Origin: Sulfurospirillum multivorans DSM 12446
Lineage (GTDB): Bacteria > Campylobacterota > Campylobacteria > Campylobacterales > Sulfurospirillaceae
DNA length: 64,000 nt
Direction of reading: 5' to 3'
Assembly (NCBI RefSeq): GCF_000568815.1
Contig: NZ_CP007201.1
Coordinates: 2,799,654-2,863,653 of the forward strand
The notes under the pieces were generated by a model. It saw only the letters and a list, made by a program, of their open reading frames with translations. It was not told where the DNA came from and did not search any database. Made by a program: the position numbers and the translations under genes. Positions 41,149 to 49,289 of the stretch are shown piece by piece; position 1 is the stretch's first letter; every line of letters begins with the position of its first letter.

Positions 41149-42099
41149 TTAGGCACTAAAGCTGACAGAGGTTCCAGCAAGAGTATTTTGAGAAGCATAG
41201 TTTGCGATGATTTGCGCTAAAAGCGTTTGCATCAACTCTTCACTACTGGTTGTACTCTCTTCTGTTGTATCCGTTGTTGTACCAGAACTTTCTGCTTGCG
41301 CAGAGTCCTGGTAGGCTCGTGCTTCAGTGGCGCTTACTGTACCATCTTCGTTGGTATCAGCGGCATCAAAATTCTCAGCCAATGCTTCATAGAGCGATGA
41401 AAGGGCACTATCCGTTGATGAAGTCTCACTCGCCATAGCGGTAAGCTCATCCACAGTGTAACCCGTATCGTCCTCATCCTCATCTGTTGAAGAAGAAGAT
41501 GATGGCGGTGGTGGCGGGGGCGTGCCTCCAGCCGCAGATACTGTACTCATCTCTGTTGCATCGGTTGTCTCTAATGATGATTGTTGATAAGCCATTGCTT
41601 CAGCTGAAGTCACTTTACCATCACCATCGGTATCAGCTGCCTCGAAATTCTCCGAAATAGCTGAAAGTAAAGTCGAAAGGTTCGTATCGGTTGAAGCACT
41701 CTCTTCCGCCATAGCGGTAAGTTCTTCAGCGGTATAACCCGTATCTTCTTCACTGGATGATGATGTAGGTGGCGGAGGTGGGGGCATACCTGACGCTACC
41801 GTCTCAGATTCTTCAGTCGTAAACAATGAACTTAGTTCATCCTCACTGATCGTTCCATCTCCATCACTGTCTAACGATGAAAAAGCACTACTAATAGTAC
41901 TTTCGTCACTGTTTGACAATGCTAAAGCTGCACTGCTAAACTCAGCACTGTCAATAGCACCACTCGAATCAGAATCCATAGATGTAAGCAACGCATCTAC
42001 GAAATCTGAAGTACTCGAACTGGTACTACTGCTGGTACTGCTGCCATACGAACCGTACAAAGACGTTTCGTAGAGAGAATTTGAACTTATCGTCATCAT
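41149..42099 (-). CDS. Four-EF-hand Ser/Asp-rich protein with duplicated modules
   Basis: The 316-residue protein has four EF-hand loops with canonical positions 1, 3, 5, 9 and 12: 42-53 (DSDSSGAIDSAE), 77-88 (DSDGDGTISEDE), 156-167 (DTDGDGKVTSAE) and 248-259 (DTNEDGTVSATE). Residues 105-180 and 194-265 are near-copies, each a poly-Pro run, Ser/Glu/Asp linker, DTGYT(A/V)(E/D)ELTAMA helix and one EF hand. No signal peptide or membrane helix is visible. Probably a calcium-binding or calcium-buffering protein; where it acts is unknown. Confidence 0.85.
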   Translation of the reverse strand: MMTISSNSLYETSLYGSYGSSTSSSTSSSTSDFVDALLTSMDSDSSGAIDSAEFSSAALALSNSDESTISSAFSSLDSDGDGTISEDELSSLFTTEESETVASGMPPPPPPTSSSSEEDTGYTAEELTAMAEESASTDTNLSTLLSAISENFEAADTDGDGKVTSAEAMAYQQSSLETTDATEMSTVSAAGGTPPPPPPSSSSSTDEDEDDTGYTVDELTAMASETSSTDSALSSLYEALAENFDAADTNEDGTVSATEARAYQDSAQAESSGTTTDTTEESTTSSEELMQTLLAQIIANYASQNTLAGTSVSFSA

Positions 42100-42135
42100 C
42101 TCCTCCTTTGTTGGCTTGGGAATTTCCCAGTAGCA

Positions 42136-42169
42136 ATCCTATCACCCATGTGGTAAACAGTGGGTAACA
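42136..42169 (-). promoter_or_regulatory. Promoter and direct-repeat site of the EF-hand gene
   Basis: The plus strand has GTAAAC at 42153-42158 and GTAACA at 42164-42169, the same pair as upstream of the second ArsRS-like operon. On the minus strand it is followed after 11 bases by TAGGAT (42141-42136), a weaker -10 box. The GTGG flanks extend the repeat. A TTTACATGTAAA copy lies at 42181-42192. Confidence 0.5.
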
Positions 42170-42262
42170 ATGAAAAAAGTTTTACATGTAAAGAGGCAAC
42201 CTATTCGTAATCGTCTGGAAACTCTTTCGTTATAAGATTTTCCAAAACAAAAAAGGGTTCTC

Positions 42263-43078
42263 ATGAAAACAGGAATTCAAGGTGTTATTTGCGATTGGGC
42301 AGGGACAATGGTCGATTTTGGTTCGCTCTCTCCGGTCACTGCATTTAGTGAAGCGTTTGAACGTTTTGGGTTTAGCGTGAGTTTTGATGAAATTCGAACG
42401 TTTATGGGAATGCTCAAATATGACCATGCCAAAGCCATTTTAAATCTAACCAAAGAGCGCTTTTTGGAGCAATTTGGGCGCTACCCAACCGAAGAGGACG
42501 TGCAGACAATTTACTGCTCTTTTGAACCTGCTCTTTTTGATGTATTGGCACACCATAGCATTCCTATCGAAGGGGCAGTTGCTTTTGCTGAAGCACTCAA
42601 AGCGCGTTCCATAAAACTGGGCTCCACGACGGGTTATACCGCTTCCATGATGGAAGTTGTTACGCGTGAAGCGGCAAAACAGGGCTACAAACCTGAGTGC
42701 TACATCACACCCTCAGCATTTTTACCCGGGCGACCGCACCCTTTTATGATCTACAAAAATGCCATCGAATTGGAAATCTATCCGCTCAGTGCTATCGTTA
42801 AAATTGGCGATACGATCAGCGATATTCATGAAGGGCTAAATGCAGGATGTTGGAGTATTGGCGTCGCCCTTAGCGGTAATGAGCTAGGTCTCTCTTACGA
42901 TTCTTATAAAGAACTCCCCGCCTCTCTTTTAGAAGAAAAACGCCTTCATGCCCATCAAAAACTAGGAGCCGCAGGAGCACATTGCGTGATTGATGGCATT
43001 TGGGACGCTTTACCTCTTCTTGACATTATTCATGAAAAAATAAAAAATGGGGAAAAACCATGCCACATTCATCTCTAA
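42263..43078 (+). CDS. phnX: Phosphonoacetaldehyde hydrolase
   Basis: The 271-residue HAD-fold enzyme has the nucleophile D11 in [11 protein letters not shown] (the D-W-A-G-T form typical of PhnX), the Schiff-base lysine candidate K52 in MGMLKYDHA, and [14 protein letters not shown]. It splits phosphonoacetaldehyde to acetaldehyde and phosphate. It overlaps phnW by 19 bases. A ribosome binding site (AAAAGGGTT) precedes the start. Confidence 0.95.
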   Translation: MKTGIQGVICDWAGTMVDFGSLSPVTAFSEAFERFGFSVSFDEIRTFMGMLKYDHAKAILNLTKERFLEQFGRYPTEEDVQTIYCSFEPALFDVLAHHSIPIEGAVAFAEALKARSIKLGSTTGYTASMMEVVTREAAKQGYKPECYITPSAFLPGRPHPFMIYKNAIELEIYPLSAIVKIGDTISDIHEGLNAGCWSIGVALSGNELGLSYDSYKELPASLLEEKRLHAHQKLGAAGAHCVIDGIWDALPLLDIIHEKIKNGEKPCHIHL

Positions 43079-44196
43079 ACACCCTAGATCTAACCCATAT
43101 TCCACAAAATGCCTACCTCCTGTTAACACCAGGTCCGCTAAGTACCAGTAAGCGCGTTCGTGCTGGGTTATTAAAAGATTGGTGTACGTGGGATAAAGAG
43201 TATAACGACATGGTACAAGAGATTCGCTCTCGCCTGGTTGCCTTAGCGTCTAAAAGCGATGCGTATACCGCTGTACTGATGCAAGGAAGTGGTACCTTTT
43301 GTGTCGAATCGGCGATCACCACACTCTTGCCCAAAGAAGGAGCCAAACTGCTCGTTTTAACCAACGGCGCTTATGGCGAACGTATCGCGGAGATTGCTGC
43401 GTACGCTTCCATTCCTTGCGTTACATGTAACGTCGAAGAGACAACAACATTTTCTTTAGAAGCCGTCGAATACCTTTTGCAAAATGATCCGTCTATTACC
43501 GCTATTGCTGTGGTGCATTGTGAAACGACGACGGGTATTTTAAACCCTATCTTTGAAGTGGCTAAGCTTTCAAAAGCGTATCATAAACTCTTGATCGTTG
43601 ATGCTATGAGCAGTTTTGGAGGTATTCCAATCGACCTTGACGCACTGGATGCTGACGTGCTGATCTCCAGTGCCAATAAGTGTATTCAAGGTGTTCCAGG
43701 CTTTGGCTTTATGCTCTTTAAAAAAAAGATTTTAAAGCGTTGTTTCGGCAATGCGCGTTCCTTAAGCCTTGATGCGTATGCCCAATATAAAACCATGGAA
43801 GAAGGTGGTGGTAAATGGCGTTTTACCTCACCAACGCATGTTGTGCACGCCTTTATCGAAGCCTTGTATGAACTGGAAGAAGAAGGTGGCGTAGAGGCAC
43901 GTTATACGCGTTATTGTACCAATCAGCGTTTGTTAATTGAAGGCATGGAAGCTTTGAATTTTGAATGCGTCATCGACCAAACCTTGCAAAGTCCTATCAT
44001 CACGAGTTTTTATAGTCCAAACCATACTTCGTACGATTTTAAAGAATTTTATTTACGCCTCAAACACAAAGGGTTTGTCATCTACCCTGGTAAAGTTTCC
44101 AATATCGAGAGCTTTCGCATCGGTACGATCGGGCATGTTTTTCCTGAGGATATTGCCCGCTTACTCAAAGCCGTGCAAGAGGCAATTTTTTGGTAA
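43060..44196 (+). CDS. phnW: 2-aminoethylphosphonate-pyruvate transaminase
   Basis: The 378-residue class V aminotransferase has [14 protein letters not shown] near the start and the PLP lysine K207 in [15 protein letters not shown]. It converts 2-aminoethylphosphonate and pyruvate to phosphonoacetaldehyde and alanine, the step before PhnX. ATG 43060 lies inside phnX after GGGGAAAAACC. The next gene starts within its last codons. Confidence 0.95.
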   Translation: MPHSSLNTLDLTHIPQNAYLLLTPGPLSTSKRVRAGLLKDWCTWDKEYNDMVQEIRSRLVALASKSDAYTAVLMQGSGTFCVESAITTLLPKEGAKLLVLTNGAYGERIAEIAAYASIPCVTCNVEETTTFSLEAVEYLLQNDPSITAIAVVHCETTTGILNPIFEVAKLSKAYHKLLIVDAMSSFGGIPIDLDALDADVLISSANKCIQGVPGFGFMLFKKKILKRCFGNARSLSLDAYAQYKTMEEGGGKWRFTSPTHVVHAFIEALYELEEEGGVEARYTRYCTNQRLLIEGMEALNFECVIDQTLQSPIITSFYSPNHTSYDFKEFYLRLKHKGFVIYPGKVSNIESFRIGTIGHVFPEDIARLLKAVQEAIFW

Positions 44197-44720
44197 TACC
44201 TTACGCTTTAGAGATCGGCTTTTCGTTAGTCTCTCTGGCTTATGTTGCACAACTGTATAAAATCTTTCGCACCAAACGAAGCGATGGGATAGCCTTAAAC
44301 GGTTATCTTGTCACGTTTATCACACTTTTGAGCTATATCTTTTGGAGTAAAGGCACGATCGGCACAGCAAAAATTTTAGAGCTCATTTTGCATACGTTGA
44401 CCTTTGCGTACATTTATAAACACGCTACCAAAGCCACCTTTTCCAAAAAAGATTTGGGTATTTTTATCGTAGCGTTAATAGGCTCGTTCAATCTCATCGG
44501 CGGTATTGCCCAAGCGTATAAAAGTTACCGAGACGTAGCCCCTGAGGATGTGAGTTTTTTACACTATACCCTCATTTTTATCGCCAATCTTTTTTTCTTA
44601 CATGTAGCGTTTCTAGAGCATGAACGTCTTTTGGTTTTTAGTGGATTGATCGTTACAAACATCGTTTACAGCTACATTCTTTTTAAAACGGGCATGCGAA
44701 TTACAAAATGGTTACCGTAA
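44190..44720 (+). CDS. PQ-loop/SWEET-like membrane protein in the phosphonate operon
   Basis: The 176-residue protein has six or seven membrane helices and a PQ-loop-like start ([20 protein letters not shown]) with a second repeat-like segment [12 protein letters not shown]. It starts with TTG at 44190 and overlaps phnW by seven bases, so it is translationally coupled to it. SemiSWEET/PQ-loop proteins transport small solutes. Its place inside this operon suggests a role in handling aminoethylphosphonate or its products, which is an inference. A TTACATGTAG variant lies at 44598. Confidence 0.65.
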   Translation: MVIPYALEIGFSLVSLAYVAQLYKIFRTKRSDGIALNGYLVTFITLLSYIFWSKGTIGTAKILELILHTLTFAYIYKHATKATFSKKDLGIFIVALIGSFNLIGGIAQAYKSYRDVAPEDVSFLHYTLIFIANLFFLHVAFLEHERLLVFSGLIVTNIVYSYILFKTGMRITKWLP

Positions 44721-44781
44721 CCAAATTGTGGTGATCTCGCGTTAGCATATCGTTTATCTAATTCATCATTAAGGAGCAATT

Positions 44782-45801
44782 ATGGTACTAAAAAAAAGCA
44801 TCTGTGCACTTGCAGGTTTACTACTTGCAAGCCATGTCTTAGCGGCTAAAGAGAGCATCACGGTTTACACCGCGCTGGAGTCTGATCAAGTGAAGCCTTA
44901 TTTGGAGTCTTTCAAAAAAGCACAACCTGACATTGAAGTCAAAATCGTGCGTGATTCTACAGGCATCATTACCGCAAAATTACTTGCTGAAAAAGAGAAT
45001 CCTCAAGCAGATGTCGTGTGGGGAACGGCTGCAACCAGTTTGGTACTTTTAGAGCAAAATGGTATGTTAGAACCTTACGCACCTGCTTCCATCAAACACA
45101 TCGAAGCCAAATTCAAAGATACCAAAAATCCTCCAACATGGGTTGGAAACGATGTGTGGGGCAGTGCCATCTGTTTTAATGAAATCGAAGCTAAAAAACA
45201 AAATATTCCTTTGCCAACCAGTTGGGAAGATTTGACTAAACCGATCTACAAAGGCAAAATCGTTATGCCAAACCCTGCAAGTTCAGGTACGGGCTTTTTG
45301 GACGTGACCGCATGGCTTAAAATCTTCGGCGAACAAAAAGGGTGGGAGTACATGGATAAGCTTCATGAAAACATCGGACAATACACCCATTCTGGCTCCA
45401 AACCATGCAAAATGGCAGCTGCGGGTGAATTTCCAATCGGTATCAGCTTTGAGTACCGTGCCGCTAAGTCTAAAAAAGAGGGTGCACCCATCGCTATCGT
45501 TTTTCCTAAAGAGGGCTTAGGTTGGGATTTAGAAGCAACTGCGATCATGAAAGGAACTAAAAACCTTAAAACTGCTAAAACCTTTGTCGACTGGGCAACG
45601 GGAGAAGAAGCCAACAAACTCTACGCTGAAAATTTTGCCGTCGTTGCGTACAAAGGACTCTCTAAACCTATTGAACATATTCCTTCAAACTACGCTTCTA
45701 TGCTCATTGAAAACGACTTTGCATGGTCAGCAAAAAACAGAGAAAGAATCCTAAAAGAGTGGTCTAAACGCTACGAATCCAAGTCTGAAGCTAAAAAATA
45801 A
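44782..45801 (+). CDS. 2-aminoethylphosphonate ABC transporter binding protein
   Basis: The 339-residue protein has a signal peptide (ending near VLAAKES) and the ferric-iron/PhnS-type binding fold (ITVYTALESDQVKPYLESF, VVWGTAATSLVLLEQ). Its place after phnXW and before an ABC ATPase and permease identifies aminoethylphosphonate as the likely ligand. AAGGAG precedes the ATG. A hairpin follows the stop codon, as often found after binding-protein genes. Confidence 0.88.
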   Translation: MVLKKSICALAGLLLASHVLAAKESITVYTALESDQVKPYLESFKKAQPDIEVKIVRDSTGIITAKLLAEKENPQADVVWGTAATSLVLLEQNGMLEPYAPASIKHIEAKFKDTKNPPTWVGNDVWGSAICFNEIEAKKQNIPLPTSWEDLTKPIYKGKIVMPNPASSGTGFLDVTAWLKIFGEQKGWEYMDKLHENIGQYTHSGSKPCKMAAAGEFPIGISFEYRAAKSKKEGAPIAIVFPKEGLGWDLEATAIMKGTKNLKTAKTFVDWATGEEANKLYAENFAVVAYKGLSKPIEHIPSNYASMLIENDFAWSAKNRERILKEWSKRYESKSEAKK

Positions 45802-45809
45802 CTCACTGA

Positions 45810-45828
45810 CGAGGAGATCTTCTCCTCG
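45810..45828 (+). terminator. Short hairpin after the binding-protein gene
   Basis: CGAGGAGA at 45810-45817 pairs perfectly with TCTCCTCG at 45821-45828 around a three-base loop. Without a T-run it probably protects the binding-protein mRNA and lowers downstream expression rather than ending transcription. Confidence 0.6.
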
Positions 45829-45843
45829 CCTCCAAGGAAAAAT

Positions 45844-46932
45844 GTGTCCGATACAACGGCGATTGCCATTTGCAATGTTTCAAAACGCTTTGAGGATTTT
45901 ACAGCACTAAAGTCCATTAATCTTGAGGTCAAAAAAGGGGAATTGGTCTGTTTCTTAGGGCCTTCAGGATGCGGTAAAACCACGCTTCTTCGCATTATCG
46001 CTGGGCTTGAAAGCTGTGATGAAGGCGAGATCGTACAATATGGCAAAACCATTACCCACCTTCCTCCTTCCAAGCGTGATTACGGCATTGTGTTTCAAAG
46101 CTACGCCCTCTTCCCCAATCTGACGGTCGCTAAAAATATCGGTTACGGGTTAAAAGAGAAAGGCTTTGAAAAAAAAGAGGCAAAAAAGCGTGTCAAAGAG
46201 CTTTTGGCATTGGTTGGACTCAGTGGGAGTGAAGGAAAATACCCAAGTGAACTGAGCGGTGGACAACAACAACGCGTCGCATTTGCCAGAGCCATCGCCA
46301 CCAAACCCTCTTTACTACTGCTTGATGAGCCACTTTCTGCTTTAGATGCAAGGGTGCGCGAGCACTTACGCCAAGAGATTCGCGAGCTTCAAAAGAGCCT
46401 TGGTATCACGACAATTATGGTCACACATGACCAAGAAGAAGCGTTAAGCATCGCCGATAAAATTGTCGTTATGAACCACGGGGTCATCGAACAGGTCGGA
46501 ACGCCTTTGGAGATTTACCGCCATCCTAAAAGCCTTTTTGTCGCTGATTTTATTGGGAAAATCAATCTACTAGAAGCACTCTATCAAGGCAAAAATCTTT
46601 TTAGTGTCGGTATGCTTTCGCTGAATGTTTGGATTGAAGAAGCGGACATGCCCAGTGAATACCAAAGCGCAAAACTGCTGATTCGTCCTGAGGATATTAA
46701 ACTCTACGATGCTGAAGCTGAAAATATCATCGAAGGCACTGTTTTAAAAATGACGTTTCTAGGAAGCTTCTGTCGACTTTTGGTTGCGATCAACGGCTTG
46801 TTAGACGATACGTTATTGCTTGATTTACCGCATAAACTCCTGATGCGTGACACCATTGATGAGGGAAGTTTGATTAAATTAGCGATTGCACCTAAAGATA
46901 TTCGTTATTTTTTAGGCGAAACGCATGCCTAG
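45844..46932 (+). CDS. Aminoethylphosphonate ABC transporter ATP-binding protein
   Basis: The 362-residue ATPase has Walker A GPSGCGKTT, signature LSGGQQQRVAFARA, Walker B LLLLDEPLSALD, MVTHDQEEAL, and a C-terminal TOBE-like domain with LIRPEDIKLYD. It starts with GTG at 45844 after AAGGAAAA. PotA/FbpC-type ATPases with this layout serve PhnT-like transporters. It overlaps the permease gene by eight bases. Confidence 0.9.
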   Translation: MSDTTAIAICNVSKRFEDFTALKSINLEVKKGELVCFLGPSGCGKTTLLRIIAGLESCDEGEIVQYGKTITHLPPSKRDYGIVFQSYALFPNLTVAKNIGYGLKEKGFEKKEAKKRVKELLALVGLSGSEGKYPSELSGGQQQRVAFARAIATKPSLLLLDEPLSALDARVREHLRQEIRELQKSLGITTIMVTHDQEEALSIADKIVVMNHGVIEQVGTPLEIYRHPKSLFVADFIGKINLLEALYQGKNLFSVGMLSLNVWIEEADMPSEYQSAKLLIRPEDIKLYDAEAENIIEGTVLKMTFLGSFCRLLVAINGLLDDTLLLDLPHKLLMRDTIDEGSLIKLAIAPKDIRYFLGETHA

Positions 46933-48598
46933 CTTCTGGCAAGACTCCAATCGCCTCGTTTTAGGCACGATCACCCTTTTATTAGTCCTCTTGCTGAGTA
47001 CGATCATTTTAGTGCCACTGTTTCAAATCTTACGCCAAAGTTTTTTCGATACGGCGCATCACTTTATCTTTCTTCATAATTTCATTGATTACCTAAGCCA
47101 AACAAAATCGTTACGCTTGATTCAAAATTCTCTTTTTGTCTCGATTGTCAGCACGCTGATCGTCGTACCGATAGCATTTTGGTTTGCTTACGCGCTGATG
47201 CGTTCATGTATGCCCCTAAAACCGCTCTTTCGTTATGCCTCGTTTATGCCCTTACTTGCCCCTTCCCTGCTTCCAGCCATCTCGTTTGTCTATCTTTTTG
47301 GGCATCAAGGTTTTTTAAAACCGTGGATGGGAGGCAGTACGATTTATGGAGCATGGGGCATTATTTTTGGCGAATGCTTTTACGTTTTCCCGCATATTTT
47401 GATGATTTTTTTAAGTGCGCTGTCGCTCTCCGATGCAAGGCTTTACGAAGCGGCACAAAGCATGGGCGCCAACAGTGTGCGAAAATTTTTTACGATCACG
47501 CTTCCTACCCTCAAATACGCGCTCGTTTCGGCGATTTTAGTCAGTTTTACTCTCGTCATTACCGACTTTGGCGTCCCTAAAGTCATCGGTGGCGATTTTC
47601 CCGTTTTAGCAACGGAGATTTACAAACATGTCATTGGTCAGCAAAATTTCTCTCTTGGCGCGACAGTAGGTGTTTTACTCTTGATCCCTTCGGTGATCAC
47701 GTTTCTTGTCGACAGTCTTGTACAACGAAAACAAAAAGCGGTTTTAGGCTCGAAATTTGTCCTCTATACCTCCAAAAAAGCTCCGATTTTCGATGCCATG
47801 ATGTTTGCGTTTGCCCTCTTCGTTGCAACCCTTTTACTGATCATTTTAGGCGTCTCTTTTTTTGCCTCATTTGTCAAATTTTGGCCCTACGATTTAAGCC
47901 TTGTGCTCAAACATTATGATTTTGATAGCATGGACGGCGGAGGCTGGAACTCTTACTTCAATAGCCTGACCTTAGCCTTTTGGAGTGCTTTGTTGGGAAC
48001 GATCTTGGTGTTTATAACCGCCTATGTCGTGGAACGTGGGAAAATCTTTTCATTCTTACGCTCTTTTCTCAAACTCTTAGCCCTGCTTCCGATGGCGGTT
48101 CCGGGTCTTGTTTTAGGGCTTGGATACATCTTCTTTTTCAACCATCCTAGCAACCCTCTTAATGGGATCTATCAAACAATGGGTATTTTGGTCGTCTGTA
48201 CGGTCGCGCACTTTTTTACGACCAGTTACATTACGGCAACCACCACGATCAAACAGATTGACGACGAGTTTGAAGATGTCGCCGAGTCTATGGGCGTTGC
48301 GTGCTATGCGACCTTTTTCAAAGTCATCGTACCCATTGCAACCCCTTCTATTTTACAAATCGCGCGTTACTTTTTTGTGAATGCCATGACCACCGTCTCC
48401 GCTGTTGTCTTTCTCTACTCGCCTTCCACAACACTCGCATCCGTAGCCGTTTTAAATATGGACGATGCAGGAGACATCAGCGCTGCAGCCGCGATGGCAA
48501 CGCTCATTGTCGTAACTTCCCTTAGTGTGACACTTCTGTTTAACGCACTCTCTCACTTCATCTTCAAACAAAGCCAACAGTGGCGAAAATCGCGCTAG
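46925..48598 (+). CDS. Aminoethylphosphonate ABC transporter permease (two fused domains)
   Basis: The 557-residue protein has about twelve membrane helices in two homologous halves, each with an EAA loop (AAQSMGANSVRKFFTITLP and AESMGVACYATFFKVIVP). It thus supplies both permease halves in one chain, as in FbpB-type transporters. It ends five bases before the convergent kdpE gene without a visible terminator. Confidence 0.9.
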   Translation: MPSFWQDSNRLVLGTITLLLVLLLSTIILVPLFQILRQSFFDTAHHFIFLHNFIDYLSQTKSLRLIQNSLFVSIVSTLIVVPIAFWFAYALMRSCMPLKPLFRYASFMPLLAPSLLPAISFVYLFGHQGFLKPWMGGSTIYGAWGIIFGECFYVFPHILMIFLSALSLSDARLYEAAQSMGANSVRKFFTITLPTLKYALVSAILVSFTLVITDFGVPKVIGGDFPVLATEIYKHVIGQQNFSLGATVGVLLLIPSVITFLVDSLVQRKQKAVLGSKFVLYTSKKAPIFDAMMFAFALFVATLLLIILGVSFFASFVKFWPYDLSLVLKHYDFDSMDGGGWNSYFNSLTLAFWSALLGTILVFITAYVVERGKIFSFLRSFLKLLALLPMAVPGLVLGLGYIFFFNHPSNPLNGIYQTMGILVVCTVAHFFTTSYITATTTIKQIDDEFEDVAESMGVACYATFFKVIVPIATPSILQIARYFFVNAMTTVSAVVFLYSPSTTLASVAVLNMDDAGDISAAAAMATLIVVTSLSVTLLFNALSHFIFKQSQQWRKSR

Positions 48599-48603
48599 CG
48601 TTA

Positions 48604-49287
48604 TTATCCAAATCGATACCCAACACCCGAAATAGTAATGAGCAATGTGGGTCGATTGGGGTCGATTTCGATCTTTTTACGCAGTTGATTGACAAACACA
48701 CGCAGTATTTTGGTATCGTTTTGGTAGCCAACACCCCAGACATTTTTGAGGATTTGCGCATGGGTTAGAGCCTTCCCACTGTTTTGCATGAAAAATTTTA
48801 AAAGGCTAAACTCTAACGGGGTGAGATGCAATGCAACATCATCTTGTTTAAATTCTCGTTTTTCAAGGTCAAGTTCTAATGTACCAACTTTAAATACGGG
48901 AGTGCTCTCTTTTTTGAGCGCATGCCTAAGTGCGGAGTTGATGCGAGCAACGAGCTCTCCTGTAAAAAAGGGTTTCACCACATAATCATCCGCTCCAAGA
49001 TTGAGTGAATCCACGATCTCTTGTTCGCTATTTCGTGCCGAAACAATAATAATGGGAATGTTGCTAAACTCACGAATTTTCCCTACAAAAAGCTTTCCAT
49101 CACCATCGGGAAGCCCTAAATCTAACAAAATCAGATCAGGATTAAACGCAATCATATGCGACATGCCCTCTTTTTGACTGCCACACACTTTGAGTAAAAA
49201 AGCGTGCTCTTCAAGACTCACTTCAAGAAGCTTTTGGATCTGTTTATCATCTTCAATGATTAAAATTTTATATTTAGGCTGAGACAA
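48604..49287 (-). CDS. kdpE: KdpE response regulator
   Basis: A 227-residue receiver plus winged-helix regulator with phospho-acceptor D56 (LILLDLGLPDGDG) and C-terminal ISGVGYRFG. Last gene of kdpABCDE, two bases after kdpD. It should activate kdp transcription when potassium is short. Confidence 0.95.
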   Translation of the reverse strand: MSQPKYKILIIEDDKQIQKLLEVSLEEHAFLLKVCGSQKEGMSHMIAFNPDLILLDLGLPDGDGKLFVGKIREFSNIPIIIVSARNSEQEIVDSLNLGADDYVVKPFFTGELVARINSALRHALKKESTPVFKVGTLELDLEKREFKQDDVALHLTPLEFSLLKFFMQNSGKALTHAQILKNVWGVGYQNDTKILRVFVNQLRKKIEIDPNRPTLLITISGVGYRFG

Positions 49288-49289
49288 CT

